Origin: JBCDJG01 sp038748065
GTDB lineage: Bacteria; Pseudomonadota; Gammaproteobacteria; Pseudomonadales; Halieaceae
NCBI GenBank assembly: GCA_038748065.1
Contig: JBCDJG010000055.1
Span: 1-33,810, forward strand
Reading direction: 5' to 3'
Length of the DNA stretch: 33,810 nucleotides
The position numbers and the translations under genes are program-made. Under the pieces are notes generated by a model. The model had not been told where the DNA came from. It worked only from the letters and a program-made list of their open reading frames with translations, and did no database searches. Below, one piece after another: positions 1-8,267 of this stretch. Position 1 is the first letter of the stretch. Each line of letters opens with the position of its first letter.

Positions 1-1
1 A

Positions 2-241
2 AAGGCCTGCGTGTCTTACCAGCACGAGATGATGGCTGATGACCTGTTTTATGTGGACAGCGCCTTTCTCAAGCTCGGCAACAAGTCAGTCACCGCCATT
101 CATGAAATTCGCCGTAACGATGGACTGCTATTGGCCAGCCAGGAAGTGGGTACCGTGCAGTTTCATCTCAAAAAGCGGGAAGCCGTCCCAGTGCATCCCG
201 ATGTTCGCGCACAAATACAGGCCCAGCTCGACGCGCTCTAG
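2..241 (+). CDS. Acyl-CoA thioesterase-like protein (4HBT hotdog fold), 5' partial
   Basis: The reading frame is open to the left window edge, so only the C-terminal ~79 residues are present; a GTG at 11 is internal. The visible part (DDLFYVDSAFLKLGNKS, then HEIRRNDGLLLASQEV) resembles the second half of a hotdog-fold thioesterase, where a strand carrying the 'gnkS' turn is followed by an amphipathic strand with 'R..dg.lla'. Such enzymes hydrolyse acyl-CoA thioesters in the cytoplasm. The catalytic Asp/Glu region would lie upstream of the window, so substrate cannot be judged. It converges on the membrane-protein gene ending at 250, with only 8 bases between and no visible terminator. Family assignment is by pattern only. 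Confidence 0.6.
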   Translation, partial: KACVSYQHEMMADDLFYVDSAFLKLGNKSVTAIHEIRRNDGLLLASQEVGTVQFHLKKREAVPVHPDVRAQIQAQLDAL

Positions 242-249
242 CCGCGTCG

Positions 250-981
250 TCAGTACAGGGCGACGCCGTTCCAGGTGTAGTAGCTGCCCGCTATCAGCAG
301 CGGCAGTGAGGTCAGTAGATGCATGTGCGGCGGTGCAATCCAGCGCCAGACGCTGAGCGGCGCGAAGCGCTTGGTGGCCATGCACAGCTGCGACAGGATG
401 AAATGGTTGATGAGTCCTACCCACGCCGGGAAAACCGTTTGGCCGGTGAAAACGAAGTAAGAAAACAACATCGATCCCAGAACCTGCAGCACGACAAGGC
501 CGGGCATAAAAGCCGCCATATAGGCGAGCAGCTTGGCGTAAAAGGCATCGACACGCGCGCGCTCAGCCGATCCAACCGCAGTTTCTTCTCGCGTGTCGCT
601 TAAATCGTCCACGATGCCGCACATGGTATGAGCAAAGGTGCCAAACACCATGATGCCCCCCAGGCAGCCCGCAGTGAGTAGCGCCCAGCCATGGCCCGCA
701 GGTATCAGCCCTAGGTAGATCGTCACGAAGCCCAGGCCGCAGGGCAGCATTGCGAGCCCGCCAATGACTGACGCCCAGTAGCGACGCAGGTGGCTGATAC
801 CGTGGCCGCGGTCCTCCGGGAAGCCCCGGAACCAGTGGTCGACGGTCGACATGTCATGGCGCTTACCCGCGGAGGAGAGGGGCCGCGTCCAGCCGATCCA
901 GTCGGTCACCATGATGGTAAATGACCCCAGCACGCCCAGTACCCCCAGTATGCGCACGACCTCGATGGCACCCTCGCTCAT
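250..981 (-). CDS. Six-helix integral membrane protein of unknown function
   Basis: 243 residues. Hydrophobic segments lie near residues 6-27, 68-90, 98-120, 145-175, 180-200 and 218-240, giving about six membrane helices. A polar stretch of ~40 residues (31-67) follows helix 1, and a charged loop (125-145, rich in D, E and R) lies between helices 3 and 4. The layout (ILGVLG near the start, later GFVTIYLGLIPAG) recalls uncharacterised DUF6796-type membrane proteins, but this is a loose resemblance. No catalytic or transport motif is visible. The ATG at 981 has an AGGGAG-like ribosome site about 11 bases upstream. It is divergent from the glyoxalase-like gene at 1218, with 236 bp between them. 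Function unknown. Confidence 0.7.
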   Translation of the reverse strand: MSEGAIEVVRILGVLGVLGSFTIMVTDWIGWTRPLSSAGKRHDMSTVDHWFRGFPEDRGHGISHLRRYWASVIGGLAMLPCGLGFVTIYLGLIPAGHGWALLTAGCLGGIMVFGTFAHTMCGIVDDLSDTREETAVGSAERARVDAFYAKLLAYMAAFMPGLVVLQVLGSMLFSYFVFTGQTVFPAWVGLINHFILSQLCMATKRFAPLSVWRWIAPPHMHLLTSLPLLIAGSYYTWNGVALY

Positions 982-1041
982 CCTGTTGACTCCCTGATCC
1001 CTTAACGCTGGGACGGTACGAAAAAGCCTCCGCTGAAGTAA

Positions 1042-1092
1042 ACAATTTCTGTCGATAGGCGTGATGAAGTATCTCGATAACCGACAATTTCT
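1042..1092. repeat. Direct repeat ACAATTTCT, two copies 42 bp apart
   Basis: Identical 9-mers lie at 1042-1050 and 1084-1092 in the 236-bp divergent spacer between the membrane-protein gene and the glyoxalase-like gene. TCGATA is also present after the first copy and before the second. The 42-bp period is about four helical turns, which could suit two binding sites on one DNA face. No protein is identified. Confidence 0.35.
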
Positions 1093-1217
1093 ATGCGTTT
1101 TTATAGACTCAAAGGTGCCTCGGGCAGCCGATGGCAGCCATCAACAGATATTGTTACTGCCCGCGGTTTGGCCTCTATATATTGCCCTGTAAGTGGAGAG
1201 CGAAAGAGAGTCAAACC

Positions 1218-2171
1218 ATGTCCGCTGCCAAGCAGTATATTGTTGAATGTGATCACGTGATGCTCTGCGTGGAGCGCCTGGAAGATGCGTCGATAGCCTT
1301 TCGGCGACTGGGTTTCAACTGTGAAATAGCTGCGTTCGAGGGCCGCCTTGGTGAATCAGGGCGTGCGATGGACGCGCATTTCCCCTTCCGCAACGGGCAC
1401 GTGAAGATGGCCGGCCCCGGCGGCAGTATGAACTATCTGGAAATCATGGAGATTCGCAGCTGGGCCGATGCGCCCGAGCAAATGCGTTTTGTCGGTGATT
1501 CTTCGGGCGTGGCGAGTATGGTCTTCCTGGTAGACGATGAAGATGGGTTTCGCGACGCGATGATTGCCGACGGTTTGCCGGTACATCCAACCTTCCGGCA
1601 GCTCGGCGAGGAGGCATTTACGGCGTCTACCCGTGCGCTCATCCCGGATTTGAGCGGCTTTCGCTTCTTTACCGAATATGTGCTCTGCCCGATTGTCCCC
1701 AAGTACGGTGTGGCACCGTTCATGTGGAATGCCTATCACATTAAGACCGACCTCGATCAATATACGGCGGGGTTCATGGCCGATGCCAGCGAGCATGCCA
1801 ATGGCGCGCTGGAAGTCACCGGCGCTATTGGCGTGACGGATACGCCAGAGGATGACGCCGCGCGTATGGCCCAAATGCTCGGGGCCACGGTGGAGGCGAA
1901 TGCCGATGGTACCTGGTCAGTCGTCCATAAGCGCTTTACGCTGCAAGTGGTCGACCGCCGGAATTTGTCTGAAGTGTTCCCTGGTATCCAATTTAATGAA
2001 TTTCTCAATGGTTCCTATACGGCCGGCGTCTCGGTGGCGGTGGCGGACCTTGAGAAGACGCGCGAGCTGCTGGCGGAACAGGGTGTAGGCCATGTCGCTC
2101 TGGATAATAGCTTGCTGGTGCAGCCCTCCGAGGCCTGTGGAACGCTGCTGCGCTTTCACTGTGCTCCCTGA
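1218..2171 (+). CDS. Two-domain VOC/glyoxalase-like protein
   Basis: 317 residues from the ATG at 1218. I prefer this to an in-frame ATG at 1131 because an AAGAGAG ribosome site precedes it, a TATATT box lies at 1178, and the extra 29 residues look non-coding. The N-terminal half (about residues 8-70) reads DHVMLCVERLEDA, FRRLGF, then MNYLEIME. This is the pattern of the glyoxalase-like (Glyoxalase_3) branch of the vicinal oxygen chelate superfamily. The C-terminal half contains a second, weaker VOC-like unit. Members bind a divalent metal and act on varied substrates (isomerisation, dioxygenation, resistance); the substrate here cannot be read. It converges on the racemase-family gene, with 28 bp between. 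Confidence 0.75.
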   Translation: MSAAKQYIVECDHVMLCVERLEDASIAFRRLGFNCEIAAFEGRLGESGRAMDAHFPFRNGHVKMAGPGGSMNYLEIMEIRSWADAPEQMRFVGDSSGVASMVFLVDDEDGFRDAMIADGLPVHPTFRQLGEEAFTASTRALIPDLSGFRFFTEYVLCPIVPKYGVAPFMWNAYHIKTDLDQYTAGFMADASEHANGALEVTGAIGVTDTPEDDAARMAQMLGATVEANADGTWSVVHKRFTLQVVDRRNLSEVFPGIQFNEFLNGSYTAGVSVAVADLEKTRELLAEQGVGHVALDNSLLVQPSEACGTLLRFHCAP

Positions 2172-2199
2172 GACGCCCGGTGCGCGAGGGCCAGTGTGT

Positions 2200-2928
2200 C
2201 TATTGTGGGCGTCTGCGCAGCCCCGAGAAGCTTTCGGCCTGCCCGCTAAGGTAGGCCCAGTTTACCAATGTAACGGCATCGTAGACCGGTCGATCGAAAG
2301 CATACTGAAGGTCTGCTGCAAAGGGCGGCAGTTCTGAGCACTGCAACATGATTGCGCTGATATCGGGGTTTGTCGCGATCAGCCGGCCAACCACGCCAAT
2401 CAGCTCTTCGCGCAGTGCCGCCTCATCGACTGCACTGCTGCCGCTCAGCATGCGGTCGAACTCTGGCTGCCCCTGCATTTCAGTTATGGCCAGTCGCGCA
2501 CTGTCTGCGACACCGCACTCGCTGAAGATACGCTCATTCACAGAGCTGGCCTTCGCTGCAATAATCCCCAACTTGCGCTCGCCCAGCGCGTTTAGCAGAA
2601 AGGGAATCTGGACGAGCACAGAGGAAAACACGGGTATCGTCAGGGCCGATGCCAGTGCGCGCTGGTAATAGGCGAAAGAGCCGCAGGCGCCAACAATAGA
2701 TCGCACGCCCCGAGCGGCGAGCCGTTCCCCGGCTGCAACAATGAGTGGTTCGAGGGCCGGGTCACCTCGCATCAGGGCCGCAAGGTCCTGTTGAGGTACT
2801 GCCTCGTAAGCGACCGGGAAATTAAAGGTCTGCACATGCTGTGGGTTCCCGGGCAGCAGAGGGTGCCGCGTGTCCAGATGCAGAACGCCTATCGTATATC
2901 CCTCGAGTGGCAGCCCGGGTCTGTTCAT
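2200..2928 (-). CDS. Aspartate/glutamate racemase-family protein
   Basis: 242 residues from the ATG at 2928, which has GAGGTG six bases upstream; an in-frame start at 3027 lacks a site and adds 33 non-conserved residues. The fold family uses two cysteines as acid/base. Both are present in typical settings: GACGSFAYYQ (C82) and IMLQCSELPP (C197). The family includes Asp/Glu racemases, hydantoin racemase, maleate isomerase and arylmalonate decarboxylase, so the exact reaction is open. The gene is divergent from the homocysteine methyltransferase, Thr/Ser dehydratase and sdaA genes, which suggests a role in amino-acid conversion. A GATAAT box lies on this strand at 3003-2998. Confidence 0.75.
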   Translation of the reverse strand: MNRPGLPLEGYTIGVLHLDTRHPLLPGNPQHVQTFNFPVAYEAVPQQDLAALMRGDPALEPLIVAAGERLAARGVRSIVGACGSFAYYQRALASALTIPVFSSVLVQIPFLLNALGERKLGIIAAKASSVNERIFSECGVADSARLAITEMQGQPEFDRMLSGSSAVDEAALREELIGVVGRLIATNPDISAIMLQCSELPPFAADLQYAFDRPVYDAVTLVNWAYLSGQAESFSGLRRRPQ

Positions 2929-3139
2929 AGGGTTCACCTCTTCCTTTTGTCTTCGCAATTTCAAATCTGGCGGCTGCAGATAGCTTGCCATTAAGGTATT
3001 ATCACATGCGTGCGGGCGGATACCCAATGGCGGTGGACAATGAATTTATGCAATGCGTCGGAACGGGCTGTTTCATGGTTGACCCGAGAGTTTGCAGGGT
3101 CGCTTGCTCTTAGCGCCATGCTGACAGTGGGCCTCTCAC

Positions 3140-4060
3140 GTGGCTAACGTTACCGTGCTCGATGGCGCGATGGGGGACGTGCTGATAGAGCGCGCCGGGC
3201 CGGTCGAAAGCGGCTTGTGGTCGGCGGAGGCGCTGATCGAAGACCCTGAACTGGTGGCTGGCGTCCACCGCGACTATATCGCGGCGGGTGCCGAGGTCAT
3301 CACGGTCAATTCCTACAGCACCGTGCCCAGCTACCTTGGCAAAGTAGGGCGACAGGACGAGTATCTGTCACTGGCGACCCGGGCCGGCGAGATAGCGCGT
3401 TCTGCAGCGTCCACGGCAACGCGTCATGTCCGGGTTGCCGGGTCGATACCGCCGCTGGGTGAAAGCTATCGCCATGACCTGGTGCCGCCCGACGAGGAGG
3501 CGGCAGTCGTCTATCCGGCTTTGGCTGCGGCTGCGGCGTTACTGCCCTTTGTCGACGTGTTCCTTTGCGAGACAATGTCGTGCATACGAGAAAGCGTGAA
3601 TGCAGCAGGCGGCGTTCGCACCGCGCTGCGAGAGGCGGGCGAGGATCGTCCCTTATGGCTGTCCTGGACGCTGTCTGAGACCCCCGGCGCGGGCCTGCGC
3701 AGCGGAGAGAGTATCAGCGAGGCGTTGGCCGCGGTTGAGGAGCTCTCTGTCGATGCGTATCTGTTTAACTGCACGGACCCTGCGGCCATCACGCAAGGGC
3801 TTGAAGAGCTGAGAGACTTAACCGATAAACCAATGGGAGCCTATCCCAACCGATATCACGTTCCCGAGGGTTGGACACTGGACAACGAGGTTCAAACCCA
3901 GTACCGGGAAATGACCGAAGAAGAATTCCTCGGCCATTGCGCGCGGTGGCGCGACGCCGGAGCCAGCCTGTTGGGCGGTTGCTGCGGTATTGGCCCAGAG
4001 TTGATCGGGGCATTGGCGCACTGGTCGAAACACACTGAAAAGGCGAGATTTGATGCTTAA
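3140..4060 (+). CDS. Homocysteine S-methyltransferase family protein
   Basis: 306 residues, starting at GTG 3140. A nearby ATG at 3118 is out of frame, and residues VLDGAMGDVL right after the start match the family's N-terminal DGGMGTEL block. The zinc ligands of this family are all present: C211 (LFNCTDP) and the C281-C282 pair (GGCCGIGPE). The enzyme transfers a methyl group from a sulfonium or betaine donor, such as S-methylmethionine, to homocysteine to make methionine, without cobalamin. Length suits the MmuM/BHMT-like single-domain class; the donor cannot be assigned. Its stop overlaps the next start (ATGCTTAA), so it is translationally coupled to the PLP dehydratase gene. Confidence 0.85.
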   Translation: MANVTVLDGAMGDVLIERAGPVESGLWSAEALIEDPELVAGVHRDYIAAGAEVITVNSYSTVPSYLGKVGRQDEYLSLATRAGEIARSAASTATRHVRVAGSIPPLGESYRHDLVPPDEEAAVVYPALAAAAALLPFVDVFLCETMSCIRESVNAAGGVRTALREAGEDRPLWLSWTLSETPGAGLRSGESISEALAAVEELSVDAYLFNCTDPAAITQGLEELRDLTDKPMGAYPNRYHVPEGWTLDNEVQTQYREMTEEEFLGHCARWRDAGASLLGGCCGIGPELIGALAHWSKHTEKARFDA

Positions 4061-5030
4061 ACCTGATTTTGATGCGGTCCAGGCGGCCGCAGGACGCTTG
4101 CGCGGCGCTGCGATCCGTACGCCGCTGCTGACCAACCCCTTTCTGGACGAAACAACCGGACGCCAGGTCTTTATGAAGCCTGAGATGCTGCAGGTGGCCG
4201 GCAGTTTTAAGTTTCGCGGCGCCTACAATCGCATCAGCCAGCTTAGCGAGGCTGAACGCGAGGCCGGTGTTATCGCCTGGTCGTCGGGTAACCATGCACA
4301 GGGCGTCGCCGCAGCGGCGGGACTGCTGGGCGTCCGTGCACGTATCGTGATGCCAGAAGACGCCCCGGCGATCAAGTTGGAGAACACACGTGCGCTGGGC
4401 GCCGAGGTTGTGACCTTTGATCGCTACAGCCAGAGTCGCGAGGACATCGTCTACGCTATGGCGGAGCGGGACGGTGGTGTGATAGTGCCATCCTATGACG
4501 ACCCGAACATCATCGCCGGGCAGGGCACCGTCGGCCTGGAGTTGCTGCAGGACGTGAGCGAGCGAGGTGAATCGCTGGATGCCATGCTGGTTTGCTGTGG
4601 CGGCGGCGGATTGATAGCAGGTTGTGCGCTGTCTGCGCAGGCACTGAGTCCGCAGACCCATCTCTACAGCGTGGAGCCCGAGGGCTACGATGATCATGCC
4701 CGATCCTTGCAAAGCGGACAGCGCGAGTCGGCCGATACCACTCAGCGTTCTATATGCGATGCGCTGCTGGCGCCCACCCCCGGGGAACTTACCTTTTCGA
4801 TCAATGGCGAGCGGCTCACAGCGGGTCTTGTCGTTACGGAGAACGAGGTGCTGGCAGCCATGCGCTATGCCTTTCGTGTTCTCAAACTGGTCGTGGAGCC
4901 CGGCGGTGCGGTGGCGCTTGCTGCGCTGTTGCATGGCAAGCTCGACGAACGCTACAAGCGCGTTGGTATCGTGCTAAGCGGGGGCAACGTTGACCCGGGA
5001 TTCTTTGCCGAGACTTTGCAGCAGGGGTAA
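4053..5030 (+). CDS. PLP-dependent threonine/serine dehydratase
   Basis: 325 residues from the ATG at 4053; a TTG at 4050 is less likely. Fold-type II PLP enzyme motifs are intact: Schiff-base lysine in GSFKFRGAYNR (K53), the substrate/carboxylate loop SSGNHAQGVA (S78-H81), the phosphate-binding GGGG at 183-186, and SGGNVD near the C terminus. There is no C-terminal ACT regulatory domain, so this is the short catabolic type (TdcB/serine-racemase-like) rather than biosynthetic IlvA. It deaminates L-threonine or L-serine to 2-oxobutyrate or pyruvate. It overlaps the upstream methyltransferase gene by 8 bp and lies 114 bp before sdaA. Serine racemase or 3-hydroxyaspartate dehydratase activity is also possible. 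Confidence 0.85.
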   Translation: MLKPDFDAVQAAAGRLRGAAIRTPLLTNPFLDETTGRQVFMKPEMLQVAGSFKFRGAYNRISQLSEAEREAGVIAWSSGNHAQGVAAAAGLLGVRARIVMPEDAPAIKLENTRALGAEVVTFDRYSQSREDIVYAMAERDGGVIVPSYDDPNIIAGQGTVGLELLQDVSERGESLDAMLVCCGGGGLIAGCALSAQALSPQTHLYSVEPEGYDDHARSLQSGQRESADTTQRSICDALLAPTPGELTFSINGERLTAGLVVTENEVLAAMRYAFRVLKLVVEPGGAVALAALLHGKLDERYKRVGIVLSGGNVDPGFFAETLQQG

Positions 5031-5053
5031 CTACGATCGTCAGTTTTTGGGCG

Positions 5054-5130
5054 TTGACTGCAACCGTCAAATAACTTAACGTTAAGATAAATTGTTGCCG
5101 GCAAGCCCGGCTGGCGTTAGGCTTAGCGCC
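5054..5130 (+). promoter_or_regulatory. Leader of sdaA with four stacked inverted repeats
   Basis: The 114-bp spacer before sdaA holds, in order: TTGAC (5054-5058) facing GTCAA (5066-5070); a perfect 12-bp palindrome CTTAACGTTAAG (5075-5086); GCCGG (5097-5101) facing CCGGC (5107-5111); and GGCG (5113-5116) facing CGCC (5127-5130). TTGACT at 5054 could also serve as a -35 box. The palindrome is a plausible operator, and the two GC-rich pairs could form RNA hairpins just before the ribosome site. No known riboswitch was recognised. Confidence 0.45.
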
Positions 5131-5144
5131 CCCGGGAGAGTTTC

Positions 5145-6542
5145 ATGTCACTCAGCGTTTTCGATCTATTCAAGATTGGTATCGGGCCGTCGAGCTCACA
5201 CACGGTTGGGCCGATGAAGGCTGCACTGGCCTTCGCGCAGCTGTTGCAGGAGAGCGGTCCGCTGTCTCGCGTCGAGTCTGTAAGGGTGGACCTCTTTGGC
5301 AGCCTCGGCGCGACAGGGGAAGGGCATGGCACACCAAAAGCGATCGTGCTGGGTTTGATGGGCTATGCACCGGAAAGTGTTGATGTCGCCGCGGTGGAAA
5401 GCCTGTTGCAGGCGGTTCGCGAGCAGGGCAGCCTGTCCTTACTCGGCCAGGAAAACATTCCCTTTGTTCTGGGCAGTGATCTTAAGTTGATCGGTGCCGA
5501 GTCCTTGCCGCATCACCCGAACGGCATGCGATTCACGGCGCGATTCGGCGATGGCTCACTCGTGGAGAAGGACTACTACTCCATTGGCGGTGGCTTTGTG
5601 CTGGATGGTGACGAGATAGAAAAGAGTGCGCCCCTGGAGAGCCCGGTGGCCCTGGCCAGGCCATTTTCCACTGCCGTTGAACTGCTTGCACAGTGTCGCG
5701 AAGCCGGTATGTCGATCAGTTCGCTAATGCTTGAAAATGAACTTGCCTGGCGAGAAGAGGCCGAGGTGCGCCGCGGCCTGCTCGAGATCTGGGCGGTCAT
5801 GGACGAAAGTATCGAACAGGGCTGTCGCAATGAGGGCATCCTGCCGGGCGGTCTCGATGTGCCGCGCCGGGCAGGTGGGCTTTACCAAAAGCTGAAGGAC
5901 CAACCTGGCAGCAGCGCGCCGGACTCCCTGGGCATGCTCGATTGGGTCACGCTCTACGCGATGGCGGTGAATGAACAAAACGCGGCAGGCGGGCGCATCG
6001 TTACGGCGCCAACCAATGGCGCTGCAGGCATCATTCCCGCCGTGCTGAAGTTCTTTCTCGATACCTGCCCCGACGCGACGGACGACGATATCTGCCGCTA
6101 TTTGCTGACCGCGGGGGCTATCGGCATTCTGTTCAAGACCAACGCCTCAATCAGCGGTGCCGAGGTGGGCTGTCAGGGCGAGGTGGGTTCGGCCTGTTCC
6201 ATGGCCGCCGCGGGTCTGGCAGAAGTCCTCGGCGCATCGGTGCCGCAGGTAGAGAATGCCGCGGAAATTGCCATGGAGCATAACCTCGGGCTGACCTGTG
6301 ATCCGATTGGTGGCTTGGTTCAGGTGCCCTGTATCGAGCGCAATGCCATGGCCTCGATCAAGGCAATCAGTGCAGCACGCATGTCGCTGCGGGGCGACGG
6401 CGAACACTTTGTCTCACTGGATCAGGTTATCGCCACGATGCGCGACACAGGCAGGGACATGCAGGACAAGTACAAGGAAACGGCGCTTGGCGGATTGGCG
6501 GTGAATGTCGGCCATGTGCCCGTGGCCAATGTCGAATGCTGA
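5145..6542 (+). CDS. sdaA: L-serine ammonia-lyase (L-serine dehydratase), iron-sulfur type
   Basis: 465 residues, single-chain type II L-serine dehydratase. It converts L-serine to pyruvate and ammonia using a [4Fe-4S] cluster. The N-terminal beta domain starts directly with SVFDLFKIGIGPSSSHTVGP, the family's usual opening, which fixes the ATG at 5145. The catalytic alpha domain (about 190-460) has C343 (GCQGEVG), C385 (GLTCDPIGG) and C396 (QVPCIERN), the three cluster cysteines known for this family, plus the substrate loop TAPTNGAAGIIPA. It follows a PLP Ser/Thr dehydratase, so the region carries two chemically different serine deaminases. It converges on suhB with 17 bp between. The leader carries inverted repeats. 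Confidence 0.95.
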   Translation: MSLSVFDLFKIGIGPSSSHTVGPMKAALAFAQLLQESGPLSRVESVRVDLFGSLGATGEGHGTPKAIVLGLMGYAPESVDVAAVESLLQAVREQGSLSLLGQENIPFVLGSDLKLIGAESLPHHPNGMRFTARFGDGSLVEKDYYSIGGGFVLDGDEIEKSAPLESPVALARPFSTAVELLAQCREAGMSISSLMLENELAWREEAEVRRGLLEIWAVMDESIEQGCRNEGILPGGLDVPRRAGGLYQKLKDQPGSSAPDSLGMLDWVTLYAMAVNEQNAAGGRIVTAPTNGAAGIIPAVLKFFLDTCPDATDDDICRYLLTAGAIGILFKTNASISGAEVGCQGEVGSACSMAAAGLAEVLGASVPQVENAAEIAMEHNLGLTCDPIGGLVQVPCIERNAMASIKAISAARMSLRGDGEHFVSLDQVIATMRDTGRDMQDKYKETALGGLAVNVGHVPVANVEC

Positions 6543-6559
6543 CAGCCTGAAGTGCCGGT

Positions 6560-7354
6560 TCAGCTCAACAGGGGCTTGGTGGCCTGCAGCACGGCCTTGA
6601 AGCACTTGGGGCTGCCGCAAACGATGTTACCGGAGGTCATGAAGTTGTCAGAGGCGTCGATGTCTGAGACCAGGCCGCCCGCTTCGCGAATCAGCAGGGC
6701 GCCCGCGGCGATGTCCCAGGGCGCGAGCCCGATTTCCCAGAAAGCGTCAAGGCGCCCCGCGGCGACGTAGGCCAGGTCGAGAGAGGCAGCTCCCGCGCGG
6801 CGGATGCCCGCACACTGGCCAGCAAGCACTTCTACACTTTTGCTGTAAGGCTCAAGGCGATCATCACAGTGGCCTTTGAACGGTATGCCCGTGCCCAGCA
6901 ATGCGCCATCGAGAGAGTTGCGTTTGCTCACGCGAATGCGTCGACCGTTGAGTTGAGCGCCCCGGCCCCGGGAGGCGGTAAACTCCTCGCGCCTTACCGG
7001 ATCGAGGATGACCGCATGTTCGAGCTTGCCACGATGCAGGCAGGCGATTGAAACCGCGTAGTGCGGTATGCCGCGGGCAAAGTTAGTGGTGCCGTCGAGC
7101 GGATCGATAACCCAGCGATATTCCGCGTCCTCGTCCCCCAGCAGGCCGCCTTCCTCACCGAGTATGGCGTGTTCCGGATAGGCTTTCTGCAGGTGATAGA
7201 TGATCTCGTGCTCTGCACGTAAGTCTACTTCACTCACGAAATCGTTGAGCCCCTTCGATTTGAAGTCGACCAAATCGAGATCATCTGAGGCGCGTACGAT
7301 ATTCTCGCCCGCCCGGCGGGCTGCGCGCAGGGCTATGTTGATCATCGGTTCCAT
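6560..7354 (-). CDS. suhB: Inositol-1-monophosphatase family protein SuhB
   Basis: 264 residues from the ATG at 7354. The frame stays open upstream to 7726, but that stretch runs across the start of trmJ and is not conserved-looking. Metal/phosphate motifs are complete: GEEGG (E67), WVIDPLDGTTNF (D84, D87) and PWDIAAGALLIREAGG near residue 211. The family hydrolyses inositol phosphates; in enterobacteria SuhB also binds RNA polymerase/NusA antitermination complexes during rRNA transcription. The suhB/trmJ divergent pair upstream of the isc operon is a conserved gammaproteobacterial arrangement, which supports the name. A promoter-like pair lies just upstream. Confidence 0.93.
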   Translation of the reverse strand: MEPMINIALRAARRAGENIVRASDDLDLVDFKSKGLNDFVSEVDLRAEHEIIYHLQKAYPEHAILGEEGGLLGDEDAEYRWVIDPLDGTTNFARGIPHYAVSIACLHRGKLEHAVILDPVRREEFTASRGRGAQLNGRRIRVSKRNSLDGALLGTGIPFKGHCDDRLEPYSKSVEVLAGQCAGIRRAGAASLDLAYVAAGRLDAFWEIGLAPWDIAAGALLIREAGGLVSDIDASDNFMTSGNIVCGSPKCFKAVLQATKPLLS

Positions 7355-7388
7355 GTCGATCCAGAGGGTCAGCGTGAAGAGGCGCGCG

Positions 7389-7417
7389 ATTATAGCAGAC
7401 CCGTTTTTGACTGTAAT
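7389..7417 (-). promoter_or_regulatory. Putative sigma-70 promoter of suhB
   Basis: On the minus strand, ATTACA (7417-7412) and a perfect TATAAT (7394-7389) are separated by 17 bp, placing a start about 28 bases before the suhB ATG. On the plus strand the same spacer has TTGACT at 7407 and an extended -10-like TGATACACT at 7419-7427, badly spaced from each other, so the trmJ promoter is less clear. Confidence 0.45.
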
Positions 7418-7469
7418 CTGATACACTCTCGCGCCCTTTTTATCGCGACCAGTGGCCTGGCGTCTGACT

Positions 7470-8219
7470 ATGAGCCCCGAGAATATTCGCATCGTCCTTG
7501 TTAACACCAGCCATCCGGGCAACATTGGCGGCAGCGCCCGCGCAATGAAGAACATGGGCTTGCACAGGCTGTTTCTGGTATCACCGCGGCAGTTTCCCGA
7601 TGAACAGGCGACGTGGCGCGCCGCATCTGCTGCCGATATTCTGGACACCGCGGTGGTAACGCAATCGCTGGAAGAGGCGGTCGCCGACTGCCAGTTCGTG
7701 GTCGGTACCAGCGCCCGCTCGCGCAATATTCCCTGGCCGCTGCTGGACCCTCGGCAGTGCGCAGAGAAAGTAGCGGCTTATTCCGGGCAGGAGCAGATCG
7801 CGGTACTCTTTGGGCGCGAGGATCGAGGGCTGACCAACGAAGAGCTACGGGCCTGTAATCTACATCTGCATGTGCCGACGGACCCGTCCTACAGCTCACT
7901 GAATCTGGCAATGGCCGTACAGATTGTCTGCTACGAGTTACGCATGTTGCAGGTGGCGGGCGACTTGCCGGCTTCGCCGGAGGACGGTTGGGATACGCCC
8001 TTCGCTACGCGAGAAAACATGGAACGCTATTACATCCACCTGGAACAGACGCTGACCGATATAGAGTTTCTTGACCCGAGGGCGCCGCGCCAGTTGATGA
8101 CTCGACTGCGGCGGCTTTACAGCCGCGTTCGAGTGGATGAAATGGAGCTCAACATCCTGCGCGGCATCCTCACAGAGACCCAGAAGTGGGTGAAGGCGGC
8201 GGGCCGCCGTCATTCGTGA
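7470..8219 (+). CDS. trmJ: tRNA (cytidine/uridine-2'-O-)-methyltransferase TrmJ
   Basis: 249 residues from the ATG at 7470; the protein begins MSPENIRIVLVNTSHPGNIG, the standard opening of TrmJ. SPOUT-class motifs are clear: the N-terminal NTSHPGNIGGSARAMKNMGL, LFGREDRGLTNEE, and the trefoil-knot segment YSSLNLAMAVQIVCYEL. The C-terminal ~80 residues form the family's helical extension. The enzyme uses S-adenosylmethionine to methylate the ribose 2'-O of position 32 in certain tRNAs. It sits between suhB and iscR, as in many gammaproteobacteria. A GAGGCTC/GAGCCTC inverted pair (8221-8227, 8260-8266) follows the stop, with no T-tract. Confidence 0.95.
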   Translation: MSPENIRIVLVNTSHPGNIGGSARAMKNMGLHRLFLVSPRQFPDEQATWRAASAADILDTAVVTQSLEEAVADCQFVVGTSARSRNIPWPLLDPRQCAEKVAAYSGQEQIAVLFGREDRGLTNEELRACNLHLHVPTDPSYSSLNLAMAVQIVCYELRMLQVAGDLPASPEDGWDTPFATRENMERYYIHLEQTLTDIEFLDPRAPRQLMTRLRRLYSRVRVDEMELNILRGILTETQKWVKAAGRRHS

Positions 8220-8267
8220 CGAGGCTCTGACCAGAAAGCGCCCTCAGTGTCCATCTAACGAGCCTCT

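Noticed and set aside
3789..4934. 381-residue open frame on the minus strand opposite the Thr/Ser dehydratase
   Set aside because: It lies fully antisense to a gene with intact catalytic motifs; its protein is rich in H, Q and R with no recognisable domain, as expected of a shadow frame in GC-rich DNA.
2200..5030. Ectoine utilisation genes eutA/eutB (racemase-like plus dehydratase-like)
   Set aside because: The two families match loosely, but no eutC, doeA, doeB or ectoine transport gene is nearby, and the genes are split by a homocysteine methyltransferase and followed by sdaA.
8221..8266. Inverted pair GAGGCTC/GAGCCTC after trmJ as a terminator
   Set aside because: The arms are 32 bp apart and no T-tract follows; it may be chance.
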